A stretch of 64,000 nt of DNA from Comamonadaceae bacterium (GCA_947455465.1 CANGNS010000007.1:62001-126000); one strand, 5' to 3'. Numbered from the stretch's first letter, positions 19,325 to 28,810 are shown. The notes: generated from the letters alone by a model not told the origin. Program-made: numbers and translations.

Positions 19325-21106
19325 ATGACCATCATTGCCCAACGCCTCGCCACCTTGCGCGCCCAGATGGCGCTGCACCATTTAGATGCCTGGGTCCTGC
19401 CCTCCTCGGACCCGCATAACTCCGAATATGTACCGGCGCGCTGGAAAGTGCGCCAATACCTTTCGGGTTTTAGCGCTTCGGTCTCGACCATGGTGGTCAT
19501 GCGGGATAAAGCCTATGTCTGGGCGGACGGACGCTACTGGCTGCAGGCCGAGCGCGAGTTGGCCGGTAGCGGCATCGAGATCATTTACTTCGGCAAACCC
19601 GATGTACCGCAGTGGAACCATTGGCTGGCCGAGCAACTACCGGCGGGTGCACGCTTGGGTTTTTACGGCGCCACCATGATGGTCAAGGCCCTGGCAGACA
19701 TCGAGCCCCTGCTGCAGAAAAAGGGCGTGAGCGTGCACACCGCGCACGACCTGGTCGACGCCGTTTGGCTGGACCGCCCCGGCTACCCGATGGAGCCTGT
19801 TTTCGCCCATGACCTGCAGTATGCGGGTGAGACGGCGGCCCGCAAACTGGACAAAGTACGCGCCCAGATGCGCAAGAGCGAAGCCAGCGCCCATGTGCTC
19901 AATGCACTGGACGACATAGGCTACCTGCTCAATCTACGCGGCACCGACGTGCCCACCTCGCCTTACTTTCACGCCTATCTGGTAGTCACTTTGGAAGACG
20001 CCTACCTGTACGCCCACCAGGAGCGCTTTGATGCCGCACTGACAACACAGCTGCAGGAACAAGGCGTGGCGCTGCGGCCGTACACCGAATTTTTCGCCGG
20101 TCTGGCCGAACTGGCGGGTCAGCACGTGCTGGTCGATCCGGCGCAAAGCAATATATTGACTTTCCAAACCCTACGCCAACACGGCTGCACATTGGTGGAG
20201 CAACGGGCACCTTCAGTAGCGCTCAAAGCCATCAAGAACGAGACCGAGATCGCCCATTGGAAGAACTGCTTTGTGCGCGACGGGCTGGCCATGGTGCGCT
20301 TTTTGCACTGGTTTTATGCGCAGGTGGGCGGCGGCGCGCTCACCGAGCGCAGCGTCTCGGACCGCATAGACGGCGAACGTGCCAAACTGCCCCTGTTTCG
20401 GGGACTGAGCTTTACTTCGATTCCTGGCTACGGTCCTAACGCGGCCATGATGCATTACGGCCTGAAAGACGGGATAGAGACGCCCGTGTCGCCGCAAGGC
20501 TTTTTCCTTTTGGACTCCGGCGGTCAGTACGACGACGGCACGACCGACATTACCCGAACCCTGGTGTGCGGCGAGACGACGCTGGAGCAAAAAAGGCATT
20601 ACACCTTGGTGCTCAAAGGCATGTTGCGCCTGTCGGCAGCTATTTTTATGCATGGCACGCGCGGCTTACAGCTCGACATTTTGGCCCGCCAGGCACTCTG
20701 GAATGAGGGGATTAACTATGCCTGCGGCACCGGCCATGGCGTGGGCTATTTCAACAATGTGCACGAAGGCCCGCACAGCATTAGTACGGCCTTGGTTGAC
20801 CAGCCCATTTTGCCGGGCATGGTGGTTACCAACGAGCCTGGCGTTTACCTGCCTGGACGCTACGGTATTCGTATCGAAAACATCCTGCTGTGCCAGCCGC
20901 ACCAAAGCACTGAACACGGTAACTTTTACCGCTTCGAGGCGCTAACCCTTTGCCCCATTGACACCCAAGCGGTGATCAAAGACCTCTTGGGCGCCGAGGA
21001 AACTGCCTACCTCAACGCCTACCACGCGACTGTCTTAGACCAACTCGGCCCCCATTTGCAAGGGCAGGAGCGCGATTTTCTAGAGCGGGCCTGCGCGCCC
21101 TTATAA
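19325..21106 (+). CDS. pepP: Xaa-Pro aminopeptidase (aminopeptidase P, M24B)
   Basis: 593 aa with no signal peptide, so cytoplasmic. Two N-terminal creatinase-like domains precede the pita-bread metallopeptidase domain, as in the long three-domain APP1 type. Dinuclear metal ligands can be read in LLDSGGQYDDGTTDITRT (two Asp), GTGHGVGYFNNVHEG (His), TNEPGVYLPG (Glu) and GIRIEN (Glu). It removes the N-terminal residue from peptides with Pro in position 2. It follows the second M16 gene by 32 bp. The symbol pepP is used in the broad sense; E. coli PepP is a shorter protein. Confidence 0.92.
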   Translation: MTIIAQRLATLRAQMALHHLDAWVLPSSDPHNSEYVPARWKVRQYLSGFSASVSTMVVMRDKAYVWADGRYWLQAERELAGSGIEIIYFGKPDVPQWNHWLAEQLPAGARLGFYGATMMVKALADIEPLLQKKGVSVHTAHDLVDAVWLDRPGYPMEPVFAHDLQYAGETAARKLDKVRAQMRKSEASAHVLNALDDIGYLLNLRGTDVPTSPYFHAYLVVTLEDAYLYAHQERFDAALTTQLQEQGVALRPYTEFFAGLAELAGQHVLVDPAQSNILTFQTLRQHGCTLVEQRAPSVALKAIKNETEIAHWKNCFVRDGLAMVRFLHWFYAQVGGGALTERSVSDRIDGERAKLPLFRGLSFTSIPGYGPNAAMMHYGLKDGIETPVSPQGFFLLDSGGQYDDGTTDITRTLVCGETTLEQKRHYTLVLKGMLRLSAAIFMHGTRGLQLDILARQALWNEGINYACGTGHGVGYFNNVHEGPHSISTALVDQPILPGMVVTNEPGVYLPGRYGIRIENILLCQPHQSTEHGNFYRFEALTLCPIDTQAVIKDLLGAEETAYLNAYHATVLDQLGPHLQGQERDFLERACAPL

Positions 21107-21181
21107 GACCACCACCGCCGCGAGCGATCTGACGGCCTGCTCACTCCAGGGCAGCGGACTTCTTGATTTTTTAATTGCTAT

Positions 21182-21212
21182 TTCAATTATTATGTTTAAA
21201 TTAATAATTGAA
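21182..21212. promoter_or_regulatory. Perfect AT-rich inverted repeat in the promoter region of the sensor-like gene pair
   Basis: Two 11-base arms, TTCAATTATTA (21182-21192) and TAATAATTGAA (21202-21212), are exact reverse complements around a 9-base spacer that contains TTTAAA. It lies in a ~60-base AT-rich island (21161-21220) inside otherwise high-GC DNA, 82 bases before the proposed ATG of the next gene. A TTGATT at 21163 could be a -35 element, with TATTAT inside the left arm as a weak -10. The arms are AT-only apart from one C and one G, so a protein-binding operator is more likely than a terminator. The binding factor is unknown. Confidence 0.55.
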
Positions 21213-21293
21213 TATAGAATGCTTTGAGTTAGCCGCCGAGCACCCTGGTGCCCTGCGTTGCACCGTACCCACAAGCATCGAAGGTCGTGGTCC

Positions 21294-23027
21294 ATGTTCG
21301 TCTTATCGAGTCTCACCGAGCGACTGTTCATCGCATTGGGCAAAGGGCCAACTCTGGACGAACGCACGCTCGTGCAGGCGGGCCTCTGGTTTGCTATTGC
21401 CAATGCGGGGATATTTGCCCTCTTGTGTGCACCCGGCTTTGATATGCACTGGATTGTCGGGGCCATGGTGGGCTATGGCTTGCTACTCATGCTGGTGACT
21501 TGGGCTGGTGCATTGCGTTGGAGTATCCATGGCTTACTCCTGCTGCAGTTTGCGCAAATAGCCGCGTTGTCTGCACACAGCGGCGGCATCAATTCGCCCT
21601 TTATCGCCTGCATGCCCTTGTTGCCAATAACGGCAATGCTACTTTTGAATATGCGCTGGGCGCTGGTGTGGATGTTGATTATTTCAATTCATAATTATTT
21701 TCAATACCTAGCAGTGCACCGGGCCTGGATAGACGGAGCAGTCAACCCGCAAACAGTTTCTTTAAATACCATCCTGTTTGTCAAAATCAATTCGCTTTTT
21801 TTCTTGTTACTGGCACTGAGTTTGTACGACTGGACCTATCGCAGGAAAATACACAAACTCACTAATGACAACCAAGAATTAAATCGTATCGAGGCGGATT
21901 TACAGAAGGCAAGCACGGATATCGGCGCATTTACCGATTGCATCACCCACCAGATTCGTACACCGGTAGAGATGCAGCTGCGGCTCAATCCAATTCTTGC
22001 GGCAGAACTGGCGAACATACCGGGGCACAGCGATGTGGCGCTGCAACTGAGGGCCGATACAAGCACCTTATTGCAGTCCGTCAACGATGTCCTTGACCTG
22101 GCCAACCTGGAGATACGGCGCCACGCATTTTCTTTGTCATCCTTTTTCTTACCCGATGCTCTGCAGTGCGCCGCCGATGCCGTCACGCATGAGACGTTGA
22201 CCGGTCGATTGCCCGTCCAAATACAACTAGATTCTTCGGCGCAAGTGTGGGTGCACGGCGACAAAGCGCGTTTGACGCAAGCCGTCTCGCGCTTGTTAGC
22301 TTGTGCCAAGCAGCAAGCGGAGGCCGGGAACATGGAGGTCAGCGCCCGTTTTACCGATACACGCGTAAGCATTGAGGTTCAGTTTTCACCGCATAACGCA
22401 AGGGCAACAGCTGTCCCCAGCCACATGATCAGCAATGCAGCCCAAGCAGTGCAACACCTGAGCCCCGACCTCAGTCTCACCGTTTGCGAACGCCTTGCGA
22501 CAGAGGCGGGTGGGCAGTTTTGCGTCTATCGGCGTAGTCCTACCCGGTTGCTGCTTTGGTTAGAGTGGCCGCTAAGTCTGCAAGCCATGGCGGTATCGCA
22601 TCCCCTACCAGACGCCATTACCGCGCCTGCAAGCAAGCGCTTTCTGGTCATCGAACATGTGCTGTCGAGTCAATTGGAAATTCAATCGTTGCTCAAAAAC
22701 CGCTGGCCGCAATGCCATGTCGGCCTGGCCGAGAGCGCACACAATGCCTTGCTACAAATGGAGTTTTCCCGCTACGACATGGTGCTTATCAATTTAGCGC
22801 TACCACAGACAGACGGCTTTGAGGCAACACGGCAGATACGAACGCATGCACTGCCAGCCGTTCGAACGACACCGGTGATAGGACTGGCCAGCAGGGCACA
22901 GCTTAACGAGCGCCATCGCTGCCTCGCCAGCGAAATGCAATGGGTACTTTTTAAGCCTTTGGAGGCTGACACATTTTTCGCCGCTATTACGGCCCACCTC
23001 ACCAAAGAATCCAGCCTATGCATCTAG
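21294..23027 (+). CDS. Membrane-bound hybrid histidine-kinase-like protein with degenerate catalytic and receiver domains
   Basis: 577 aa from the ATG at 21294; a GAAGG precedes it, and an upstream TTG in frame is less likely. Residues ~20-180 hold five to six membrane helices without a recognisable ligand domain. A coiled coil and an H-box-like TDCITHQIRTPVEMQ follow, so a phospho-acceptor His is kept. The ATPase region lacks a recognisable N-box Asn (RLTQAVSRLLACAKQQ) and glycine-rich G boxes. The C-terminal receiver has FLVIEH where the acidic pair should be and LIN where LMD is expected, although the Lys of FKP remains. It looks like a pseudo-hybrid kinase that may sense and dock rather than phosphorylate. 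It overlaps the next gene by 10 bp. Confidence 0.8.
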   Translation: MFVLSSLTERLFIALGKGPTLDERTLVQAGLWFAIANAGIFALLCAPGFDMHWIVGAMVGYGLLLMLVTWAGALRWSIHGLLLLQFAQIAALSAHSGGINSPFIACMPLLPITAMLLLNMRWALVWMLIISIHNYFQYLAVHRAWIDGAVNPQTVSLNTILFVKINSLFFLLLALSLYDWTYRRKIHKLTNDNQELNRIEADLQKASTDIGAFTDCITHQIRTPVEMQLRLNPILAAELANIPGHSDVALQLRADTSTLLQSVNDVLDLANLEIRRHAFSLSSFFLPDALQCAADAVTHETLTGRLPVQIQLDSSAQVWVHGDKARLTQAVSRLLACAKQQAEAGNMEVSARFTDTRVSIEVQFSPHNARATAVPSHMISNAAQAVQHLSPDLSLTVCERLATEAGGQFCVYRRSPTRLLLWLEWPLSLQAMAVSHPLPDAITAPASKRFLVIEHVLSSQLEIQSLLKNRWPQCHVGLAESAHNALLQMEFSRYDMVLINLALPQTDGFEATRQIRTHALPAVRTTPVIGLASRAQLNERHRCLASEMQWVLFKPLEADTFFAAITAHLTKESSLCI

Positions 23028-23854
23028 TGCATCGCCTTCTCCAATTCTGGGCCGCACGTGCTGGTCCTGGTGCAAACGCGCAACAATTTTTTGCTTACAT
23101 CGTATTGTTTTTTGCGCTGATGACCACGGTACTCGTCGCCCTGAGTACCGAGCACCCCTATCTGAAGCAAACCAATACCCTTGCAGCGCTGTTGTGGATG
23201 GCATTGCTCGTTGCGCTACACCATGGCGTGTCCATCACGAAAATATGCCACTGGGGAACCGCCATTGCATTGATGCAAATAGTTCTGCGCTCATGGTTCT
23301 CCGGGGGGGTGTACGCCAGTGCGCTGGCTTGGTTGCCGGTCTTAGTCGTGGGCACCTACTTTTTGCTCGGGCGAAGCGTCGCACTGGTGTGGGCATTCAT
23401 CAACTTATTGGTATGGAGTGCCATGGCATTTTTGCCATCCTTGTGGGATGTGGCGCCTATGGTGCAAGGGCTAGCCCCGGACCAGGGTGTCATTACGCTG
23501 GTCGACCAGTCTTTGGCGTTTATATCCGTCACCCTAGTCATGGTTTTTTACTACCAATTTGATGAGAAAGCTTTTGCAGATCTCCTGGATCGCCAGAACC
23601 AACTTCAAACCAAAAGCGAGCAGTTAACACAGCGAGAGGCAACCCGCACCCACTTAATCGACTACGCACATACGGAGCTACAAAACTCGATTCAATCGAT
23701 CGCAGAATTAAATGGCATCATTGCAGCCAAGCTCCAAGGCAAGCCAGGGGCTTTGCTGGTGCTAGAGCACACGCAGCAATCGACCCAAGCCATGCTGCAA
23801 TCACTCCAAACGCTGCCCAAACCATCGCCCAATTTGGAGGCGCCCAAGCAGTAA
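23018..23854 (+). CDS. Membrane sensor-like protein with a kinase-like dimerisation helix and no ATPase domain
   Basis: 278 aa. The ATG lies inside the last codons of the upstream gene (10-bp overlap), so translation is coupled. About six membrane helices (residues ~25-180) resemble the layout of the upstream protein. A coiled coil follows (LLDRQNQLQTKSEQLTQ) and an amphipathic stretch HLIDYAHTELQNSIQSI that may be a worn-down HisKA helix. The protein stops ~40 residues later, before any ATPase domain could fit. It was probably derived from a histidine kinase and may pair with the upstream protein. No response regulator gene is nearby. Function unknown. Confidence 0.72.
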   Translation: MHLVHRLLQFWAARAGPGANAQQFFAYIVLFFALMTTVLVALSTEHPYLKQTNTLAALLWMALLVALHHGVSITKICHWGTAIALMQIVLRSWFSGGVYASALAWLPVLVVGTYFLLGRSVALVWAFINLLVWSAMAFLPSLWDVAPMVQGLAPDQGVITLVDQSLAFISVTLVMVFYYQFDEKAFADLLDRQNQLQTKSEQLTQREATRTHLIDYAHTELQNSIQSIAELNGIIAAKLQGKPGALLVLEHTQQSTQAMLQSLQTLPKPSPNLEAPKQ

Positions 23855-23870
23855 ACAGCGTATTTTTCGG

Positions 23871-25034
23871 CTACTGCACCAAAGCTGCAGCTTGGTCCAC
23901 AAAGCGGTAGACCTCGGCTGGAATTTTCCCATTAGGCCCTTTATCCATCTTGTTGCGTGTCTGTCCGGTGCGCACAATGACCAGCGACTGCGAGGGCACC
24001 ACAATCACATACTGACCTTGGTGCCCTTGCATTGCATAAAACGGATACTTGTAGTCCCAATCCATCCAAAGCGAATAGCCATAAAACGGCTCCAGGTCTG
24101 GCTGACGAATGCGCTGCACAAATTCTTTGTCTAGCAATTGCTTGCCAGCCCACTGACCGTCTTGCAGTAGTAACTGCCCCAATTTGGCAAAGTCCTGGGC
24201 CGTCGCGAAAATACAGCAGTAGGTGCGCTCCATGCCGCCTTCGCTCCCTTCCCGGTCGAGCGTGTAAATCGCATCGCTGCCCATCCCCATGGGCACCCAT
24301 AAACTGCGTGACAGGTGCGCGCTGATAGTCAAATCTGGCTCCTTGGCCTGCAATGCGCGCTTGAGAAAAACGCCCAATAACTGCGTGCTGCCGCTGCTGT
24401 ACTCATACGCACTGCCTGGTTCGCGCTCGAAGCCCTGGCGCAATACCAGTGCCTGTGCATCTTGGCCGAAGTACAGGTTGGTGGTTACGTTAAATGGCAG
24501 GTAGTAGTTTTCGGTCCAGTTGTGGCCTGATTTCATACTCGAGAGTTGCGAAATCCTTGCCTTGCTACCGCGCGGGTCTTTGGCGTATTCGCCTATCTGT
24601 TCGGTCAGCGGGGCATCAAAACTGCTGATGTAGCCTTGCTGCACAGCCATTTGCACCTGCAACGTGGTAATGGTTTTGGCCATAGAGAAGGAGTTGGTCC
24701 GGCTTTGTGCGTTGTAAGCGCCGAAATACGACTCATGTACCAATGCGCCTTTTTGCGCCACCAAAAAGGACGCACTGCGGTACCGTTGGTGGTAATCCTG
24801 CATGGCCGGATCCAGTGGTTTTTGGTTGTAACGTGCATCGCGGGGCCAGACTTGCTCGGTGCCTTTGGCGATGGTGCGCTGGGCAAAGTTGTCCGCGTCA
24901 TCAATATAGGCCGTACTATGGCCACGGAAATAAGTGCCACTGATAGCTTTCCAGATATAGCCGTGGCCGCTGACCTGAATGCCCGCACCAAGTACAAGCG
25001 CCAGCGCGGTGAGATACAAAAATGCTTTTTTCAC
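23871..25034 (-). CDS. Serine hydrolase of the beta-lactamase (class C/EstB) family, membrane-anchored or secreted
   Basis: 387 aa from the GTG at 25034, which is preceded by AAAGG at 8 bases and gives a classic signal sequence (KKAFLYLTALALVLGAG). An ATG at 25070 would add 12 polar residues. The catalytic SxxK is SMAK in RTNSFSMAKTI. A YSSG segment (YEYSSGSTQLL) supplies the Tyr, and HQGQ near the C-terminus stands at the KTG position. The family includes class C beta-lactamases, esterases, D-aminopeptidases and 6-aminohexanoate-dimer hydrolases. The lack of a proper KTG motif makes an esterase or amidase more likely than a lactamase. It is convergent with the sensor-like gene. Confidence 0.85.
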   Translation of the reverse strand: MKKAFLYLTALALVLGAGIQVSGHGYIWKAISGTYFRGHSTAYIDDADNFAQRTIAKGTEQVWPRDARYNQKPLDPAMQDYHQRYRSASFLVAQKGALVHESYFGAYNAQSRTNSFSMAKTITTLQVQMAVQQGYISSFDAPLTEQIGEYAKDPRGSKARISQLSSMKSGHNWTENYYLPFNVTTNLYFGQDAQALVLRQGFEREPGSAYEYSSGSTQLLGVFLKRALQAKEPDLTISAHLSRSLWVPMGMGSDAIYTLDREGSEGGMERTYCCIFATAQDFAKLGQLLLQDGQWAGKQLLDKEFVQRIRQPDLEPFYGYSLWMDWDYKYPFYAMQGHQGQYVIVVPSQSLVIVRTGQTRNKMDKGPNGKIPAEVYRFVDQAAALVQ

Positions 25035-25108
25035 GGTGAATGCCTTTGTCGTAGCCAGCCAATAGTGCATTGTGCTACAGGATAAGTGTGCAAGATAGGC
25101 GATAGGCA

Positions 25109-28100
25109 CTAGCGAAAATCGCGACTCTCGGCGCTGAGGCTGCCCAGCAGATGCGTCATATCTACCAAATGCTTGGCAATCAAGTGACACACCTGTCCCC
25201 CGTTGTCGCTGTCGCGCTGCCATACGCCATACACGGCTAACAGCCGCGCACGCAGCAGCACCGGGCGCTGCTTTTCTTTCAGGCTTTTCCAGACGATGAC
25301 ATTGGTGTTGCCAGTCTCGTCCTCCAAGGTTACGAAGACTACGCCCTTGGCGGTCTGCGGTTGCTGGCGCATGGTGACGATGCCGCAGCTGCGCACCAAG
25401 CGACCGTGCGGCAAGTCGCGCAGTTGCGCTGCGGTGCTGAGTCTTTGCGCCGCCAACTGCGCCCGCAAAAAATGCAGCGGATGGCTGCGCAGGCTCAGAC
25501 CTGTGGCGGCATAGTCAAACACCACCTCTTGGGCCTCATGTGCAGGCGGCAGATGCAGCGAAGGTTCATGGACCGGCACACCACGTAGAAGCGCGGGGGC
25601 CTGGTGCAGGGCAGAGGCATCCCACACCTGCTGGCGCCGGTGGCCGCTGAGGGAGCGCAAAGCGTCTGCACTGGCCAGGGCCTTGAGATCACCCGCATCC
25701 AGCGCGCAGCGTAGGGCCAGCGCCTCGGTACTGGCAAATGGCGCGTGCCGCCGCTGGTCGGCAATGTGCAAGCCGACATGCTCTTTCAATCCACTGACCA
25801 TGCGCAAACCTAAGCGGATAGCCGCCTGCGGCAGGGCATATCCATTCTTTTGAGCGCCATCGGCGGGCGCCTCTAGGCTGCAATCCCATTCGCTGAAGCT
25901 CACATCCACGGGCAGCACCATAAGACCATGGCGACGGGCGTCTTGCACCAGCTGGTTGGCACTATAAAAACCCAGTGGCTGGCTGTTGAGCATGGCCGCC
26001 AAAAAACAGGCCGGCTCGTGGCATTTCAACCAGCAACTGACATAAACCAGCAGCGCAAAGCTGGCGGCATGGCTCTCGGGAAAACCATATTCACCAAAGC
26101 CTTCGATTTGCTTGAACAAGGTATCGGCGTAGTCCTGGGTGTAGCCGTTGGCGACCATGGCGCCAACCAGGCGGTCATAAAAATGCTGTACGCCGCCCTG
26201 GCGCTTCCAGGCCGCCATAGAACGGCGCAGGCTATCGGCCTCGTCGCCGCTAAAGTTGGCCGCCGCCATGGCCACTTGCATCACCTGCTCCTGAAAAATC
26301 GGTACGCCCAAGGTGCGCTTGAGTACCTCTTGCAAAGCCGCACTCGCGTATTGCACTGCGTGCGGATTGGCACGCGCTTTCAGGTAAGGATGCACCATGC
26401 CGCCTTGGATGGGGCCGGGCCGCACGATGGCCACTTGCACCACCAGGTCGTAAAAGCAGCGCGGTTTGAGGCGTGGCAGCATGCTCATTTGCGCACGGCT
26501 CTCGATCTGGAATACACCCACCGTATCAGCCCGGCACACCATGTCGTACGTGGCTGGGTCCTCAGGCGGAATGTCTTGCAGGCGCAGCGGCTTGCCGCGC
26601 CACTGGCCTATCAAATCCAAACAACGGTGGATAGCGCTGAGCATGCCCAGGGCCAGCACGTCGACTTTGAGCAGGCCCACCGCGTCCAGGTCGTCTTTGT
26701 CCCACTGGATGATGCTGCGCTCAGGCATAGCCGCATTTTCCACTGGCACGATGCGTGTGAGCGGGCCTTGCGTCAGCACAAAACCACCCACATGCTGGCT
26801 GAGGTGGCGCGGAAAGCGCTGCAGTTGGTGCGCCAATGCAAGCCACTGCGCCAAGCGCGCAGGCGCCGGGATGGTTAGCGCATCGCCATGCGATTGCTGC
26901 ACGCGCTCGATGGCCGATTGCAGTCGCTCGTCGAGCACGGCGCGTGCGTGCATCCCCGGATGCTCTTTGGACAAAGCGGCCACCAAAGCGTCAGGAATTT
27001 GCAGTGCGCGCCCTACATCGCGCAGCGCGCTGCGCGGCCGGTAGCGTGTTACCACAGCGGTAATGGCGGCGCGCTCGCGGCCATATTTGGCGTAGATGTA
27101 TTGGATAACTTCTTCGCGCCGCTGGTGCTCAAAGTCCACATCGATATCGGGCGGCTCGTCACGTTCGCGCGATATGAAGCGTTCAAACAACACGCTCATG
27201 CGCGACGGGTCTACCTCGGTCACGCCCAGGCAGTAACACACCGCCGAGTTGGCCGCCGAGCCACGCCCCTGGCACAAAATGCTGCGGCTGCGCGCAAAGC
27301 GCACGATGTCATGCACCGTAAGAAAATACATCTCGTACTTCAGCTCGGCGATCAGCGCCAGCTCGTGCTCCACCTGTACGCGCACGTTCTCGGGCATGCC
27401 TGCGGGGTAGCGAACCCGCGCGCCCTCTTCGGTGTAATGGCGTAGCGTTTGCGCTGGCGTCTGGCCCGGCAACACGGCTTCCAGCGGGTAGTGGTAGCGC
27501 AAGCTGTCCAGCGAAAAATGGCACCGACGGGCAATCTCCAAGGTGTTGGCCAGATGCTCTGCGTCAAACAGGGTTACCAAACGCGCGCGACTGCGCAAGT
27601 GCCGCTCCGCATTGGCCTGCAAACCGCGCCCGCACTGCGCCACCGGCAGACCCAGGCGCACGGCGGTGAGCACATCATGCAAAGGCTTGCGCGAGCGCAC
27701 ATGCATTTGTACCGCGCCCACGGCCACCACCGGCAGGCCACACAAGTGCGCGATCTGGCGCAGGCGCACGTTGTGCAGCGCGTCCTGTGCGCCCAGGCTG
27801 CGCGTAATGCCTAACCACACCTGCGATCCATAGTGCGCGCGGGCAGCCGCTGCAATTGCACACGCTTTTTCCACTGGCAAACCATGCGGAAACAGCAAAA
27901 TAATCTCATTGCCCGCCAAGCTCGGCCAAGCCGTCCAGCCGCCCTGCACTGGCAGCCAATGCAGCGCGTACTGCCCCTTGGGCGCAGCGCGGCGCGCGCT
28001 GCTGATGAATTCACATAAATGGCCCCAGCCCTGCAAATCGTGTGGCAAGGCGACGAAGCGAAACAGCGCCTCCCCCACCACCGCACGCACGCCAAACTCA

Positions 28101-28315
28101 GCGCCCGGCAAGAATTGCAAGCCCGCCGCACGCGCCGCCTCGTGCGCGCGCACCACGCCCGCCACAGAGCACTCGTCGGTCAGCGCCAACGCCGCATAGC
28201 CCAAAGCCTTGGCCCGCACCACCAACTCCTGCGGCAGGGACGCGCCATGCTGAAAGCTGAACGCACTAATGGCGTACAGCTCGGCATAGGCGGGGGACGG
28301 GGCGGCGGTGGGCAC
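25109..28315 (-). CDS. dnaE2: Error-prone DNA polymerase, alpha subunit type DnaE2 (ImuC)
   Basis: 1068 aa, the normal size for DnaE2. The N-terminal PHP domain begins YAELYAISAFSFQHGAS. The polymerase catalytic Asp residues sit in PPDIDVDFEHQRREEV, helix-hairpin-helix and palm segments follow, and the C-terminal OB fold shows GIVTMRQQPQTAKGVVF. It is the catalytic subunit of the SOS mutasome that copies past lesions with help from ImuA and ImuB. The start is a GTG at 28315. A perfect LexA box lies 20 bases upstream (28335-28350), so the gene is damage-inducible on its own. Its usual partners imuA-imuB are not adjacent but lie at 34694-36822. Confidence 0.96.
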   Translation of the reverse strand: MPTAAPSPAYAELYAISAFSFQHGASLPQELVVRAKALGYAALALTDECSVAGVVRAHEAARAAGLQFLPGAEFGVRAVVGEALFRFVALPHDLQGWGHLCEFISSARRAAPKGQYALHWLPVQGGWTAWPSLAGNEIILLFPHGLPVEKACAIAAAARAHYGSQVWLGITRSLGAQDALHNVRLRQIAHLCGLPVVAVGAVQMHVRSRKPLHDVLTAVRLGLPVAQCGRGLQANAERHLRSRARLVTLFDAEHLANTLEIARRCHFSLDSLRYHYPLEAVLPGQTPAQTLRHYTEEGARVRYPAGMPENVRVQVEHELALIAELKYEMYFLTVHDIVRFARSRSILCQGRGSAANSAVCYCLGVTEVDPSRMSVLFERFISRERDEPPDIDVDFEHQRREEVIQYIYAKYGRERAAITAVVTRYRPRSALRDVGRALQIPDALVAALSKEHPGMHARAVLDERLQSAIERVQQSHGDALTIPAPARLAQWLALAHQLQRFPRHLSQHVGGFVLTQGPLTRIVPVENAAMPERSIIQWDKDDLDAVGLLKVDVLALGMLSAIHRCLDLIGQWRGKPLRLQDIPPEDPATYDMVCRADTVGVFQIESRAQMSMLPRLKPRCFYDLVVQVAIVRPGPIQGGMVHPYLKARANPHAVQYASAALQEVLKRTLGVPIFQEQVMQVAMAAANFSGDEADSLRRSMAAWKRQGGVQHFYDRLVGAMVANGYTQDYADTLFKQIEGFGEYGFPESHAASFALLVYVSCWLKCHEPACFLAAMLNSQPLGFYSANQLVQDARRHGLMVLPVDVSFSEWDCSLEAPADGAQKNGYALPQAAIRLGLRMVSGLKEHVGLHIADQRRHAPFASTEALALRCALDAGDLKALASADALRSLSGHRRQQVWDASALHQAPALLRGVPVHEPSLHLPPAHEAQEVVFDYAATGLSLRSHPLHFLRAQLAAQRLSTAAQLRDLPHGRLVRSCGIVTMRQQPQTAKGVVFVTLEDETGNTNVIVWKSLKEKQRPVLLRARLLAVYGVWQRDSDNGGQVCHLIAKHLVDMTHLLGSLSAESRDFR

Positions 28316-28334
28316 AGAGACTTCTTGGAAAATA

Positions 28335-28350
28335 CTGTTTTTATATACAG
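28335..28350 (-). promoter_or_regulatory. LexA (SOS) box of dnaE2
   Basis: CTGT-N8-ACAG, the proteobacterial SOS box, with N8 = TTTTATAT and flanks that extend the palindrome to 7-base arms (ATACTGT). On the minus strand a TTGACG (complement of 28368-28373) could be the -35, with the box overlapping the -10 region. LexA binding would then block RNA polymerase. Confidence 0.9.
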
Positions 28351-28463
28351 TATAAACACAGGCATTACGTCAATCAGCATCCCCGACCAACACCCCGGCG
28401 TCTAAGCTTTGGCAGGCTTAACCTGTAGCACCAAGTTTGGCCTCAAAGTCAAGCTAGTAAAGG

Positions 28464-28760
28464 TCAATAATGAAACCTGCACTGCACCACATAAATGGTG
28501 CCGTCTTCAGGTAAGTACACAAGGCGGTGTTCTTTCGTAATCCGCCGCGACCATAAACCGGTGAAATTGCCCTTGAGTGGCTCGGGCTTGCCGGTACCTT
28601 TGAATGGGTCGCGCCTGCACTCTTCTATCAAACCGTTGATTTCATCCACGATTTTGGGATCGGCCTTTTGCCACCACAGGTAGTCGTCCCACCCGTGGTC
28701 TGTCCAGGACACGGCCACATCTTTGGCCTGCTGTTTGTTCTTCGCTTTACGGTTGGCCAT
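28464..28760 (-). CDS. yoeB: YoeB-family mRNA interferase toxin
   Basis: 98 aa from the ATG at 28760; a TTG two codons upstream is less likely. The core from SWTDHGWDDYLWWQ to the C-terminal VQCRFHY matches Txe/YoeB, including the Arg-Phe-His-Tyr end that carries catalytic His and Tyr. Family members cut mRNA in the ribosomal A site. A basic, Lys/Gln-rich extension of ~18 residues (MANRKAKNKQQAKDVAV) precedes the usual start. The gene follows the YefM-type antitoxin by 50 bp on the same strand, the usual order. The pair lies between dnaE2 and a prophage remnant. Confidence 0.92.
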   Translation of the reverse strand: MANRKAKNKQQAKDVAVSWTDHGWDDYLWWQKADPKIVDEINGLIEECRRDPFKGTGKPEPLKGNFTGLWSRRITKEHRLVYLPEDGTIYVVQCRFHY

Positions 28761-28810
28761 CTTCAATCCGAGTGTGTCGTTTGGTGGCTATGAGACTGTC
28801 ACGACTTTGG

